DNA from: an uncultured Carboxylicivirga sp.
GTDB lineage: Bacteria; Bacteroidota; Bacteroidia; Bacteroidales; Marinilabiliaceae
Direction of reading: 5' to 3'
DNA: 64,000 bases
NCBI RefSeq assembly: GCF_963668385.1
Contig: NZ_OY764327.1
Span: 4,994,501-5,058,500, forward strand
This document shows positions 26,400-35,408 of this stretch, one piece after another (positions within the stretch are counted from its first letter, which is position 1; each line of letters begins with the position of its first letter). Both the position numbers and the translations under genes were made by a program. The notes beneath the pieces are model-generated. The model was given only the letters and a program-made list of their open reading frames with translations, did not search any database and was not told where the DNA came from.

Positions 26400-26672
26400 C
26401 TATTCTACTTCCTCAAACTTCTTAAGTACCTTATCCAGCATCTTTCGCAAAGGCGGATAACTAATCTGATACACTTCCTGCAGTTTAATAAGGTTACCCC
26501 TATATTTAAAATAATTGACAACCAACTCTTGTTCATCAATAGGCAATTGAAGAAGTATTGGGAATGAAAACTGCCCCTCAACACGGGTTTCGCAAGCGGG
26601 ACAAATCATTTGCCTGACTTGAAGTATTTCTTTACAACTGGGACAATTAATGGGAACTGCATTTTTACTCAT
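26400..26672 (-). CDS. DUF2089-family zinc-ribbon protein
   Basis: A 90-residue protein: zinc-ribbon pair CPSC (10-13) and CPAC (24-27), then a helical part with FKYRGNLIKLQEVYQISYPPLRKMLD, a helix-turn-helix-like element of the DUF2089 family. Probably a small DNA-binding regulator; target unknown. Confidence 0.75.
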   Translation of the reverse strand: MSKNAVPINCPSCKEILQVRQMICPACETRVEGQFSFPILLQLPIDEQELVVNYFKYRGNLIKLQEVYQISYPPLRKMLDKVLKKFEEVE

Positions 26673-26788
26673 AACATTAATAATTTTAAAACATCATTAA
26701 GTTAATTATTAATATTATCTATTTCAACATTAATCATTTTGATATATTAATCATCTGCATTTTACTTAATTGCATCGCTATTTTACTT

Positions 26789-27040
26789 TTGACCATCACT
26801 CATCTACTTTCGACCATCGCTCATCAGCTTTTGACCATCGCTCATTGGGTTGCGATTATCGCTCAATGGGTTTTTATTAATATCAATAATAAAAGAGATA
26901 TCAATAAAATTTACGAAGAAAAGGTATTGCTTACTTCAGAACAAATTGAAATGCTTGTAATGAGTGAAAAGGATATTGCTAATGGTGATATTATTTCAGA
27001 ATCAGAGCTTGATAAAATGGATGATGAATGGCTAGGTTAG
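26789..27040 (+). pseudogene. remnant of a type II antitoxin fused to tandem-repeat sequence
   Basis: The last 45 codons (VLLTSEQIEMLVMSEKDIANG..., ending MDDEWLG) look like the C-terminal half of Bacteroidota type II antitoxins. The first 35 codons come from a tandem repeat of about 21 bp (26775-26875; four units with GACCATCGCTCAT-like cores) and read as low-complexity THLLSTIAHQLLTIAH-type sequence. No toxin gene follows; a terminator stands directly after the stop. I read it as a truncated orphan antitoxin rather than a working gene. Confidence 0.4.
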
Positions 27041-27047
27041 TAAATTA

Positions 27048-27084
27048 AAAAGCCGCTCCCCAAGCAAGAAAGCGGCTTTTCTGT
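27048..27084 (+). terminator. intrinsic terminator
   Basis: AAAAGCCGCT (27048-27057) pairs with AGCGGCTTTT (27071-27080), 13-nt loop, T-rich tail on the plus strand. Follows the antitoxin remnant and insulates it from the hydrogenase cluster end. Confidence 0.8.
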
Positions 27085-27225
27085 TCTATTTTACAAAAGC
27101 TTGATCTAAGCCAAATAATCGATCAATCAACACATTGTCAATTGAATAATCGATATATTGGTAATCGCGTAATCAGCACATCGATAATTGAATCATCTAC
27201 TGACTCCTGACTAAAAACTAACCAA

Positions 27226-27702
27226 CTATAAATATTCTTCAATAATCCCTTTTACATCTTCGGGCGACACACGGCCATAAACACGCTCGCCAACCGTTAC
27301 CACAGGGGCTAAACCACAGGCTCCTACACAACGCAAGCAACTAATCGAGAATTTACCATCGTCGGTAGTCTCTCCTACTTTTACATCCAGGTGCTTTTTA
27401 AACTCATCCAGCACCTTTTCGGCTCCCCGCACATAACAAGCCGTTCCCATACATACAGATATGGGATGCTTTCCTTTGGGAATCATCGAAAAAAATGAAT
27501 AGAAAGTAACCACACCATAAACGTGAGCCACCGAAACATTTAATTCCTGGGCCACCAGTTCCTGCACCTCGGCAGGCAGGTAACCAAACATTTCCTGTGC
27601 TGCATGAAGTACATTAATCAGTTCTCCCCCATCGTTATCGAACTTTTTACACACTTCCTTGAGTTCATCAACTTTTGCAGCGGGTAATTTTATATTAGCC
27701 AT
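27226..27702 (-). CDS. hndA: NAD-linked [FeFe]-hydrogenase, NuoE-like subunit
   Basis: A 158-residue thioredoxin-fold [2Fe-2S] protein of the NuoE/HndA/HydC family. The four ligands are in CMGTAC (about 85-90) and CLRCVGAC (about 121-128, the CXXXC pair). N-terminal helices carry ELNVSVAHVYGVVTFYSFF, typical for NuoE. It passes electrons between the flavin subunit and the hydrogenase. Last gene of the first catalytic module, 73 bp after hndD. Confidence 0.9.
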   Translation of the reverse strand: MANIKLPAAKVDELKEVCKKFDNDGGELINVLHAAQEMFGYLPAEVQELVAQELNVSVAHVYGVVTFYSFFSMIPKGKHPISVCMGTACYVRGAEKVLDEFKKHLDVKVGETTDDGKFSISCLRCVGACGLAPVVTVGERVYGRVSPEDVKGIIEEYL

Positions 27703-27775
27703 GATATTTTTTTAGACATAAGATTAAAGTATCAAGTATCAAGACATTTTTTCATCCTGATACTTTGTACTTATA

Positions 27776-29542
27776 TTAAATTTCAACCTTCTTTTTCTTG
27801 TCGTAATAATGCGTGTGCAGCAATTCATGCGATTTATGTCCGCAAGGCTCACCTAAAAATTCGGCATACAGTTTTTGTATAAACGGATTCTCGTGCGATT
27901 TACGCAAAGCTTTACCCTTATCCTCTTCGTAGATGGCTTTCTGACGTTTTTTCAGAATTTCCATATTACCATGATGATAAGGTTGACCGCCTCCACCAAT
28001 ACATCCACCGGGACAAGCCATTATTTCAATGGCATGAAACTGCGATTTACCAGCTTTGATGTCTTCGAGCAACTTACGCGCATTACCCAAACCGTGTGCA
28101 ATACCAATATTAATTGGAAGACCATCGAAATCAATCGTAGCCGAACGAATGCCTTCCATTCCGCGCAACTCTTCAAAATCGAGTCGTTCCAGAGGCTTTT
28201 TAGTATGCACCTCGTAAGCGGTACGAACGGCCGCTTCGATCACCCCACCGGTTGTACCAAAAATAACTGCAGCTCCGGTCGATTCTCCCAATGGCTTATC
28301 GAAATCATCTTCCTCCAGCGCTTCAAAGTTAAGGTTAGCATTGCGTATCATCTGTGCCAACTCACGGGTTGAAATGGAAATATTCACATCAGGATCACCA
28401 TTCACTGCAAATTCATCCCGCGAACACTCATATTTTTTAGCCAGACAAGGCATCACTGAAACCACCACTACATCTTCACGTTTTTCTTTAAGCTGATCAG
28501 CAAAATATGTTTTAGCAATGGCACCAAACATCTGCTGAGGCGATTTTGCCGTTGATGGTATGTCAATCATTTCAGGAAACTGATGCTCGAAGAAATTAAC
28601 CCATCCCGGACAACAAGAAGTCAGAATTGGCAATTTCACCTCTTTATCTCCAGCCAGGTGTTTGCTTAAACGATCGAGCAATTCGGTGCCTTCTTCCATT
28701 ATGGTAAGGTCGGCAGCAAAGTCGGTATCAAATACATAATCAAAACCCAGCTTTCGCAATGCTGAAACCATTTTACCGGTGACCAAAGTGCCGGGATCCA
28801 TTCCAAATTCTTCACCTAAAGCAGCTCTTACTGCAGGTGCCGTTTGAACAATCACTTTCTTCTTCGGATTTACAATGGCATCCATCACTTTCGATGAACT
28901 GTCGCGCTCGGTTAACGCCCCGGTAGGACAAACCGCCACACATTGCCCGCAGAAAGTACAGATTGAATGATCGAGATCCATCTCGAAGGCCGGTGCTACA
29001 ACCGATTCGAATCCCCGATTGATAGCTGATAACACACCCACAGTCTGAACTTCGTTACAAGCGGTTTCGCATCGGCGACACATAATACACTTATCCATAT
29101 CGCGAATGATAGCCGGAGATTCATCACCTTTGTAGGTACTTTTAGCCCCTTGATATTTTATCTCACGAATACCTAGTTTCTGAGCCAGACTCTGCAACTC
29201 ACAATCTCCCGATTTAGCACATACCAAACAATCGAAAGGGTGATCGGAAAGAATGAGTTCCATTACAGTTCGACGAGCATTTACTACTCTTACTGAGTGT
29301 GTATGTACCGCCATTCCTTCGGTACATTCCGTTTTACAGGCAGGTGCCAGGTTACGACGTCCTTCGACCTCAACAACACAAACACGGCAACCTCCCGGCT
29401 TATTTTCAAAATTGGTGTCTTCCAGCTTCATATAACAAAGCGAAGGAATATCAACCCCAATTGTTTTTGCTGCTTCTAAGAGGGTAGTACCTTTTTCGAC
29501 TACTACCTTTTTATTATCTATGGTTAATTGAACGATATCCAT
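27776..29542 (-). CDS. hndD: NAD-linked [FeFe]-hydrogenase catalytic subunit (canonical H-cluster)
   Basis: A 588-residue group A [FeFe]-hydrogenase. From the N-terminus: [2Fe-2S] domain (Cys36, 52, 55, 69, with a few extra residues between the first two), His-ligated [4Fe-4S] (HPFDCLVCAKSGDC), two [4Fe-4S] (CIMCRRCETAC, CTFCGQCVAVC), then the H-cluster domain: L1 TSCCPGW (Cys310, Cys311), L2 MPCLAKKYE (Cys366), L3 MACPGGCIGGGGQP (Cys510, Cys514), and a C-terminal small-subunit-like part. All ligands and the proton-relay Cys310 are present. With HndA-C it should couple H2 to NAD(P)H and, if bifurcating, ferredoxin. Cytoplasmic. Confidence 0.93.
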   Translation of the reverse strand: MDIVQLTIDNKKVVVEKGTTLLEAAKTIGVDIPSLCYMKLEDTNFENKPGGCRVCVVEVEGRRNLAPACKTECTEGMAVHTHSVRVVNARRTVMELILSDHPFDCLVCAKSGDCELQSLAQKLGIREIKYQGAKSTYKGDESPAIIRDMDKCIMCRRCETACNEVQTVGVLSAINRGFESVVAPAFEMDLDHSICTFCGQCVAVCPTGALTERDSSSKVMDAIVNPKKKVIVQTAPAVRAALGEEFGMDPGTLVTGKMVSALRKLGFDYVFDTDFAADLTIMEEGTELLDRLSKHLAGDKEVKLPILTSCCPGWVNFFEHQFPEMIDIPSTAKSPQQMFGAIAKTYFADQLKEKREDVVVVSVMPCLAKKYECSRDEFAVNGDPDVNISISTRELAQMIRNANLNFEALEEDDFDKPLGESTGAAVIFGTTGGVIEAAVRTAYEVHTKKPLERLDFEELRGMEGIRSATIDFDGLPINIGIAHGLGNARKLLEDIKAGKSQFHAIEIMACPGGCIGGGGQPYHHGNMEILKKRQKAIYEEDKGKALRKSHENPFIQKLYAEFLGEPCGHKSHELLHTHYYDKKKKVEI

Positions 29543-29578
29543 TTCTTATCTTTTTCTGTTCACAAATACTGAAGTAAA

Positions 29579-31372
29579 TTACTGGATGCTGATAGCTCCG
29601 AACTTACATTTTTCATAACACGCTCCACATTTAATACATGTTTGAGGGTTGATAACATGCGGTGCTTTTTTATCACCTGCAATGGCATCAACCGGACAAA
29701 CACGTGAACATAGCGTACAGCCCACACATTTTTCTTCGTCAATAACATATTGCATCAACGATTTACATTGACCAGCCGGACATTTGTCATATTTAACGTG
29801 AGCTTCGTATTCATCCCAGAAATTATCCAGCGTAGATAAAACCGGATTAGGAGAAGTCTGTCCCAAACCACAAAGCGAAGTATCTTTTATTACATTACTC
29901 AAATTACGCAGGTTGGTTAAATCCTCTTCGGTGCCTTTGCCTTCGGTTATTTTATGAAGCATTTCGTACAATCGCTTATTGCCGATACGACAAGGAGCAC
30001 ATTTACCACACGATTCTTCCACCGTAAAGTCGAGATAGAATTTTGCCATGGACACCATACAATCGTCTTCGTCCATTACAATCATACCACCCGAACCCAT
30101 CATCGAACCGCTTGCAATCAGGTTATCGTAATCGATAGGTATATCCAGATGTTTCTCGGTCAAACATCCACCTGACGGCCCACCTGTTTGAACCGCTTTA
30201 AATTTCTTACCATCCTTGATACCTCCGCCAATATCAAAAATAACTTCGCGAAGAGTAGTACCCATCGGTACTTCAATCAACCCAACATTATTAACCTTAC
30301 CTGCCAAAGCAAATACCTTTGTTCCCTTACTTTTATCGGTTCCGATACTACTGAACCATTCAGCACCTTTTAAAAGGATGACAGGAATATTGGCATAAGT
30401 TTCAACGTTATTTACATTAGTAGGCTTGCCTTTATATCCGCTAACCGATGGAAAAGGAGGTTTAACAGTTGGTTCACCTCGTAAGCCTTCCATCGAGTGA
30501 ATCAGTGATGTTTCTTCGCCACACACAAATGCTCCTGCACCGAAACGCAGTTCCACATCGAAATCAAAACCGGTACCAAAAATATCTTTCCCCAGCAATC
30601 CATATTCACGCGCCTGCTCAATAGCTATTTTAAGGCGCGATATGGCCAAGGGATATTCAGCCCGAATATATATCAAACCATGATTGGCACCTGTACAATA
30701 AGCGTTGATGGCCATGGCTTCTATCACCGAATGAGGATCGCCTTCTAAAATAGATCGATCCATAAAAGCCCCTGGGTCACCTTCATCGGCATTACAAACC
30801 ACATATTTCTGATCAGCTTCCACTTTTCGGGTGATATCCCACTTTAATCCGGTTGGGAAACCTCCTCCTCCTCTGCCTCGCAAACCTGAATCCATGATGG
30901 TTTGAATCACTTCTTCGGGTTTCTTTTCGGTAAGAGCCATACCCAAAGCAGCATATCCATCGCGGGCAATGTATTCATCAATATTCTCGGGATTGATAAA
31001 ACCACAGTTACGCAAGGCAATGCGAATCTGCTTTTTATAGAAGCCCATTTTTTTCGATTCGGTAACATGTTTCTTTGTTTCCGGATCGGTGTATAATAAA
31101 CGTTCAACAGGGCGTCCCTTAACCAAATGCTCTTTAACTATTTCTTCTGCATCTTTGGGCGATACATGAACATAGAACGTGTTATCGGGAACCATTTTTA
31201 CCACAGGACCTTTTTCGCAAAAGCCAAAACATCCTGTTCGTACTACCTGAACATCCTGATCCAAACCATTTTCTTCAATGAATCGGTTCAGGCTTTCAAC
31301 TATTTCTTCTCCTTGTGATGCGCGACAACCAGTACCGCCACACACAAGCACATGATTCTTATATTTTGCCAT
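29579..31372 (-). CDS. hndC: NAD-linked [FeFe]-hydrogenase, NuoF-like flavin subunit
   Basis: A 597-residue HndC/HydB protein in three parts: an N-terminal thioredoxin-like [2Fe-2S] domain (CGGTGC about 11-16 and CFGFC about 48-52), the NuoF core with NADH/FMN motifs (GRGGGGFPTGLKW, NADEGDPGAF, GAFVCGEETSL) and [4Fe-4S] ESCGKCAPCRIG, and two C-terminal [4Fe-4S] centres (CVGCTLCSRVCP, CIKCGACYEKC). This full domain set matches bifurcating HydB subunits such as those of Thermotoga. It binds NAD(H) and FMN and is where bifurcation would occur. Confidence 0.92.
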   Translation of the reverse strand: MAKYKNHVLVCGGTGCRASQGEEIVESLNRFIEENGLDQDVQVVRTGCFGFCEKGPVVKMVPDNTFYVHVSPKDAEEIVKEHLVKGRPVERLLYTDPETKKHVTESKKMGFYKKQIRIALRNCGFINPENIDEYIARDGYAALGMALTEKKPEEVIQTIMDSGLRGRGGGGFPTGLKWDITRKVEADQKYVVCNADEGDPGAFMDRSILEGDPHSVIEAMAINAYCTGANHGLIYIRAEYPLAISRLKIAIEQAREYGLLGKDIFGTGFDFDVELRFGAGAFVCGEETSLIHSMEGLRGEPTVKPPFPSVSGYKGKPTNVNNVETYANIPVILLKGAEWFSSIGTDKSKGTKVFALAGKVNNVGLIEVPMGTTLREVIFDIGGGIKDGKKFKAVQTGGPSGGCLTEKHLDIPIDYDNLIASGSMMGSGGMIVMDEDDCMVSMAKFYLDFTVEESCGKCAPCRIGNKRLYEMLHKITEGKGTEEDLTNLRNLSNVIKDTSLCGLGQTSPNPVLSTLDNFWDEYEAHVKYDKCPAGQCKSLMQYVIDEEKCVGCTLCSRVCPVDAIAGDKKAPHVINPQTCIKCGACYEKCKFGAISIQ

Positions 31373-31384
31373 AGTGTACTTTAC

Positions 31385-31792
31385 CTAGTTGTTATCTTTG
31401 TTGTTTACTGTCTCGTAGTTTACGGGTATCACACCATCTACCAACTCACCCCGAATAATATATTTCGAGATTATTTCATTGGCCTTTTTCGTATCAACAT
31501 AACCAAAAACAACAGGATTACTGTTTGGTAATTTAACCTCTATGGTTGGCTCGGCATAGCAATAGCCCATGCAACCCGTTTGAGTCACAACCGCATCAAT
31601 AGCTTGTCGATCCAGTTCATCAATCATATAGCTCATTATTTCTTTGGCACCCGAAGCAATACCACAGGTTGCCATCGAAACTTTCACCTGAACAATTTTA
31701 TCAGGATGATCGCTTTTTTCTCGCAGCTGGACTTTGTTTGCCATCTCTTCTTTCATTTTCCGAAGATCGGCCAGGGATTTTACTTTAGTCAT
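31385..31792 (-). CDS. hndB: HndB-like [2Fe-2S] ferredoxin subunit
   Basis: A 135-residue protein: MTKVKSLADLRKMKEE start, then a thioredoxin-like ferredoxin domain with Cys in SMATCGIASGAK and QTGCMGYCYAEP. It matches HndB of NADP-reducing hydrogenases and HydD of clostridial clusters. First gene of the catalytic module hndB-hndC-hndD-hndA. I use the ATG at 31792; the six extra upstream codons would start at a TTG. Stop is 12 bp before the hndC start. An imperfect palindrome shared with the other hydrogenase module lies 100 bp upstream. Confidence 0.87.
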   Translation of the reverse strand: MTKVKSLADLRKMKEEMANKVQLREKSDHPDKIVQVKVSMATCGIASGAKEIMSYMIDELDRQAIDAVVTQTGCMGYCYAEPTIEVKLPNSNPVVFGYVDTKKANEIISKYIIRGELVDGVIPVNYETVNNKDNN

Positions 31793-31891
31793 AGCAATCG
31801 GATATTTCAATATTAGACTGTTAGATAAATAGATAATTAGAATTTAGACTAATTTACGAAGCGCTTAAAAGTATTCACTTTAAGTCACTCT

Positions 31892-31905
31892 TTTGAGGCT
31901 TAAAA
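31892..31905. promoter_or_regulatory. palindromic motif upstream of hndB, shared with the second hydrogenase module
   Basis: The 14-mer TTTGAGGCTTAAAA on the plus strand is the exact complement of 43162-43175. Both copies form the imperfect palindrome TTTKARGCYTMAAA, and both are centred about 106 bp upstream of the first ATG of a catalytic hydrogenase module. Likely a binding site of a dimeric regulator. Confidence 0.5.
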
Positions 31906-31985
31906 TCTAACCATCACAAAACCTGAACGAATCATTATATTTAGTTAACATGATTTATTTTAGCTCTTTAGCTAAAGGGATTTTA

Positions 31986-32528
31986 TTAATAGCTTGCTTT
32001 TATTTCTTTTAGATTTTCGCCAATCATTTGTTTTAAAAAACTTGTTACCTGTGGCATACGGATATCCATATCACCCAGTATTTCTTTTACTTCTCTACTA
32101 TCCAATTCAAATTTTTCTTCCTCGGTTTGATAGGTGAAGACCATATCTGTTTGAGGATTTCCGGTTATTAGCATTGCAATCGTTGAAGGTAAATCACCCA
32201 TAGGTGGACGATCGATATGATTCAAACCAAAAACGGCTTTTACAACGGTTCCTTTGCCCAATTCTGATGTAACAGTAAGGCTTCCGCCTGTTAACTCAGC
32301 ATTTTGTATAAACAGCGGTATGCCCAGTCCTACCTTGCGGGTGGTGCGAGATGTAAAAAATGGATCGGTTACTTTCTTAACGGTTTCAGCATCCATACCG
32401 GTGCCATTATCCTCAAAAGTAAACGTGAGCCATTCACCTTTCTCTTCAATGGAAAGATGAATCAAATTAGCCTGAGCCCTTACCGAGTTCTGAACAATAT
32501 CGGTGATATGCATCGAAAGATCTCTCAT
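31986..32528 (-). CDS. histidine-kinase-like ATPase (HATPase) of the hydrogenase cluster
   Basis: A 180-residue GHKL ATPase without a phosphoacceptor domain: N box DIVQNSVRA (about 10-18), G1 box EDNGTGM (about 39-45), KVGLGIPL (about 65-72), GKGTVVKAVF. The tail (about 125-180) is not recognisable. Similar stand-alone ATPases stand between HydC- and HydD-type genes in clostridial hydrogenase operons. It may act as a kinase on a cluster partner. ATGA overlap (4 bp) with the PHP gene upstream shows translational coupling. Confidence 0.8.
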   Translation of the reverse strand: MRDLSMHITDIVQNSVRAQANLIHLSIEEKGEWLTFTFEDNGTGMDAETVKKVTDPFFTSRTTRKVGLGIPLFIQNAELTGGSLTVTSELGKGTVVKAVFGLNHIDRPPMGDLPSTIAMLITGNPQTDMVFTYQTEEEKFELDSREVKEILGDMDIRMPQVTSFLKQMIGENLKEIKASY

Positions 32529-33268
32529 ACCAGCTCTTTTACTTTTCGTCCGTTAATGTGATGCAATGCCATTCTAACCTCCTGAAATGTACATTCCTCC
32601 ATTTCCAGTACGGTATAGTGTTCTCCAATTGCCTCAGGAAAATGTGCATCGGAAGAACGAAGAATCGTGACCTCGTTTAATTCGGGATGACTCGCCAGCA
32701 TTTGTTCCAAATTAGCTCTGAATGTCATTCCAACGGCATCAGGTTGTAAATCAAAAGGCATAAAACCCAGCTGACTAAATAAACCGAATCTACTTCTGTC
32801 GACATGTGCCGGAATAAACAAACCATCCAAGCTTCTAACTTTAGCTTCGACCTCATCAATACTTTGATTGATGGCATTTATGAGTAATCGGTTTTCCTCA
32901 CCCAGAATATTCTCTTCTTCATCTACCCATACTTGATGACCAAACATCTCAGTGTCGTTAGAAATATCGGGAAGATGTTGACTTAGATATTGCTGAAAAG
33001 TTTCAAGTTTTTCAAATGTTTCAAAGAACGTAAGGCAGTGTACTTCTTCTTTAGTGGTGACTTCGGCTCCGCACAATACAGCGAGTCCCTTTTTATTGGC
33101 CAGTTTCATAACCTCCTTACACTGCAATGTTGAGTTATGATCGGTAATGCCAATTATATCCAATCCTTTCTCCAAAGCCTTCTCCACAATTACTTTCGGA
33201 CTCATCTCCAAACTTCCGCAAGGAGAAAGAACCGTGTGAATATGCAGATCTGCTTTGAACAGTTTCAT
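32525..33268 (-). CDS. PHP-domain phosphoesterase-like protein
   Basis: A 247-residue PHP-domain protein: ADLHIHTVLSPCG (about 6-18), GITDHNS (about 40-46), CGAEVTTKEEVH, PAHVDRSRFG and RSSDAHFPEAIG supply the metal-binding His and Asp residues of a trinuclear phosphoesterase. Substrate unknown. The same type of PHP protein accompanies DRTGG and hydrogenase-like genes in anaerobes. Starts 1 bp after the DRTGG gene and overlaps the HATPase gene, so it is firmly in the operon. Confidence 0.82.
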   Translation of the reverse strand: MKLFKADLHIHTVLSPCGSLEMSPKVIVEKALEKGLDIIGITDHNSTLQCKEVMKLANKKGLAVLCGAEVTTKEEVHCLTFFETFEKLETFQQYLSQHLPDISNDTEMFGHQVWVDEEENILGEENRLLINAINQSIDEVEAKVRSLDGLFIPAHVDRSRFGLFSQLGFMPFDLQPDAVGMTFRANLEQMLASHPELNEVTILRSSDAHFPEAIGEHYTVLEMEECTFQEVRMALHHINGRKVKELV

Positions 33269-33269
33269 A

Positions 33270-33605
33270 TCATGGATTCAATATTTTATACAATTGCCCC
33301 GATAATTCAAAGGTTTCCAAATCGGAACTTAACAGTGGAATGCCCTCATCGTTGCTTTGACTGATGGTACTTTCTTCGGCTTCCAATCCCTTAACAATAA
33401 CCACAGCAGCCACTTCTTTAAGCGAAGCCACAGCCATTACATTACGATGGGTTTGCAAAGTAATCCATACCTGTCCTTCGTCGGCATTTCCCATCACATC
33501 ACTTAATAAATCAGAAGTATACCCTCCTGTCACTTCGTTTTGCAAACCTTCTTCGCCCGCAATTACTTTCAGATTCAGTTTTTCAATTATATCAGATACC
33601 TTCAT
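33270..33605 (-). CDS. DRTGG-domain protein (first)
   Basis: A 111-residue DRTGG-domain protein: VTGGYTSDLLSDVMGNADEG, then VWITLQTHRNVMAVASLKEVAAVVIV and EGIPLLSSDLETFELSGQLYKI. DRTGG domains occur beside CBS and phosphotransferase domains and probably bind a nucleotide or phosphorylated ligand. The ATG at 33605 overlaps the end of the sensory hydrogenase gene by 14 bp. Its occurrence twice in this cluster ties it to the regulatory part. Confidence 0.8.
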   Translation of the reverse strand: MKVSDIIEKLNLKVIAGEEGLQNEVTGGYTSDLLSDVMGNADEGQVWITLQTHRNVMAVASLKEVAAVVIVKGLEAEESTISQSNDEGIPLLSSDLETFELSGQLYKILNP

Positions 33606-34974
33606 TTTTTGCTCCTTTTTTATAACAATCCTTATCCAGGCGATCTTTGCCCCAGGTTTTTTCAATTATGCGAAGCGAATGTTGCGGATCAAGCTTTTTA
33701 CTTTTCTCCATCATTCGTTGCATGAAAACGCAATTTGAAAGATGAGCATCTTTCAATACAATATCCTGGGCCAGCCCTTCGCAACTCGGCGATCCGCATG
33801 CACCACAATCAATTCCGGGTAAAAAACACATAATACGACGCACACGTTCCATCTTTTTGATAGCTGTAGCCATATCCGAATCCAAGCCCATCATTGGACG
33901 TGGTTCAATTTTACCCACTCCAATTTTTTCTTTTATATAATTCTGATGATCAAAACTAATGTCATCAATCGTTATCTTTTTCTGTTCGACATGTTCAGCT
34001 CTGGTTTTCATGCGCTCCACCGTCAGAAATCGATTCTCACTCATCAAAACACCTCCAGCACAACTCTGATCGCAAGCACGTAATTCAATAAAATCAACAT
34101 TTATAATTTCATCATTCTCAACCTTATTCAGAAATTTAATTACGTTATGAATCTCGTCAATAGCCAAACATCTCCCCTTCATATGAGCCGATTCTCCCTC
34201 GGTTAAACACCAGGTTAAAGCTTTAGGACTTACATGATCAATCACCTCATTATTAATCCGCTCTTCTGTTCGGCTTCTATTATTTAAAATATGAGATACC
34301 TTGTTGTACAAAAAGTCCATATTAATTACGCCATCAACCGAGGATTCGTCTTCGCCAACCGGCGACTTAACTGTAGCAATTTTAGAGGCGCAAGGGGTAA
34401 CGTAGAATATTCCGATATCTTCGGGCAGTTTACCTTCATCAATGAGCTTTTTTCGATAGTAAATAGCTGTAGCATCCATTGGGGGCTTAATAGGTAAAAT
34501 ATTATTTACCAATCCTGGAAATTTCACCTGTATTAATCGAACAATGGACGGACAAAATGTACTAATGAAAGGTTTTTCCAAATCATCAGCATAAGCGTCC
34601 AGCATGGCCTCGTTAATTACATCAACAGTAGCCTCGGCAGGTACAACATGCGTAAATCCCAAACCATGCAGAATTTCAATAATTTCTTCGGCGCTAATTA
34701 CTTTCGAAAACTGCCCAATAAACACCGATGGTAAGATGGCCACACGATATTTATAGCTTAATATGTCATCAAAATCATCCTGCTCGACATAAATCGCATC
34801 AACCGGACACACTTTCATACACTCGCCGCAATCGATACACCAATCTTTTCGGATGGTAGCCAAACCATCTCGTATACGTATAGCATCAGTTGGGCATTCA
34901 TTCATACAATGAACGCAACCGAAGCACTTTTCGTGATCTACTTTTAGAGCATGATAAAACTGTTGTTCGCTCAT
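33592..34974 (-). CDS. hydrogenase-like sensory protein without PAS (group D-like)
   Basis: A 460-residue [FeFe]-hydrogenase-like protein. Order: two [4Fe-4S] (CFGCVHCMNECP, CIDCGECMKVCP), then a hydrogenase domain with L1 STFCPSIV, L2 TPCASK, L3 RACDQSCAGG, so all four H-cluster ligands are kept while the proton-relay Cys position is Phe, then a Fes-type [4Fe-4S] motif (DCGACGSPSCEG ... C) near the C-terminus. No PAS domain follows. This fits the putatively sensory group C/D hydrogenases rather than a catalytic enzyme. It lies between the RsbW-like ATPase and a DRTGG gene. Partner and signal unknown. Confidence 0.78.
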   Translation of the reverse strand: MSEQQFYHALKVDHEKCFGCVHCMNECPTDAIRIRDGLATIRKDWCIDCGECMKVCPVDAIYVEQDDFDDILSYKYRVAILPSVFIGQFSKVISAEEIIEILHGLGFTHVVPAEATVDVINEAMLDAYADDLEKPFISTFCPSIVRLIQVKFPGLVNNILPIKPPMDATAIYYRKKLIDEGKLPEDIGIFYVTPCASKIATVKSPVGEDESSVDGVINMDFLYNKVSHILNNRSRTEERINNEVIDHVSPKALTWCLTEGESAHMKGRCLAIDEIHNVIKFLNKVENDEIINVDFIELRACDQSCAGGVLMSENRFLTVERMKTRAEHVEQKKITIDDISFDHQNYIKEKIGVGKIEPRPMMGLDSDMATAIKKMERVRRIMCFLPGIDCGACGSPSCEGLAQDIVLKDAHLSNCVFMQRMMEKSKKLDPQHSLRIIEKTWGKDRLDKDCYKKGAKNEGI

Positions 34975-34983
34975 ACCAATTAT

Positions 34984-35400
34984 TTATTTAGGCAAATGAG
35001 TAGTTAATTCCACTATCGTTCCTTTACCAACTGTACTTTTTATATTAATAGAGTCAGCGTTTCGTTTCATATTCGGAAGCCCCATACCAGCACCAAATCC
35101 CATCTCACGAACCATTGCCGAAGCGGTTGAATAACCAACCTGCATGGCCAGATCGATATCTGGTATACCAGGACCTTCATCACTTATTTCAATAAATATT
35201 CGCTCGGTATCAATATCCACTTTGATATTTCCTTTATAAGCATGCGCGACTACATTAACCTCTCCCTCGTACAAGGCAACCACTACTCGTTTAATCACCT
35301 TGGGATCAACATTTAATTGTTTCAGCACCTTTTTAACGCTACTTGCTGCATATCCCGCCTTAGCGAAATTTCCTCCTTCTACTTCGTAGTTAAATTCCAT
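34984..35400 (-). CDS. RsbW-type anti-sigma regulatory kinase-like ATPase
   Basis: A 138-residue GHKL ATPase of the anti-sigma regulatory factor type: VVVALYEGEVNVVAHAY as N box (about 43-59), ISDEGPGIPD as G1 box (about 75-84), GFGAGMGLPNMKRNAD as G2 box (about 104-119). RsbW/SpoIIAB relatives phosphorylate STAS antagonists; none is in the cluster, so the substrate is unknown. ATG at 35400 preferred over a start four codons upstream. Follows the second DRTGG gene by 8 bp and precedes the sensory hydrogenase gene by 9 bp. Confidence 0.82.
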   Translation of the reverse strand: MEFNYEVEGGNFAKAGYAASSVKKVLKQLNVDPKVIKRVVVALYEGEVNVVAHAYKGNIKVDIDTERIFIEISDEGPGIPDIDLAMQVGYSTASAMVREMGFGAGMGLPNMKRNADSINIKSTVGKGTIVELTTHLPK

Positions 35401-35408
35401 AACAATAA

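Noticed and set aside
29560-29748. 62-codon frame in the NuoF-like gene end
   Set aside because: It is a shifted-frame shadow of the C-terminal ferredoxin domain of the subunit at 29579-31372.
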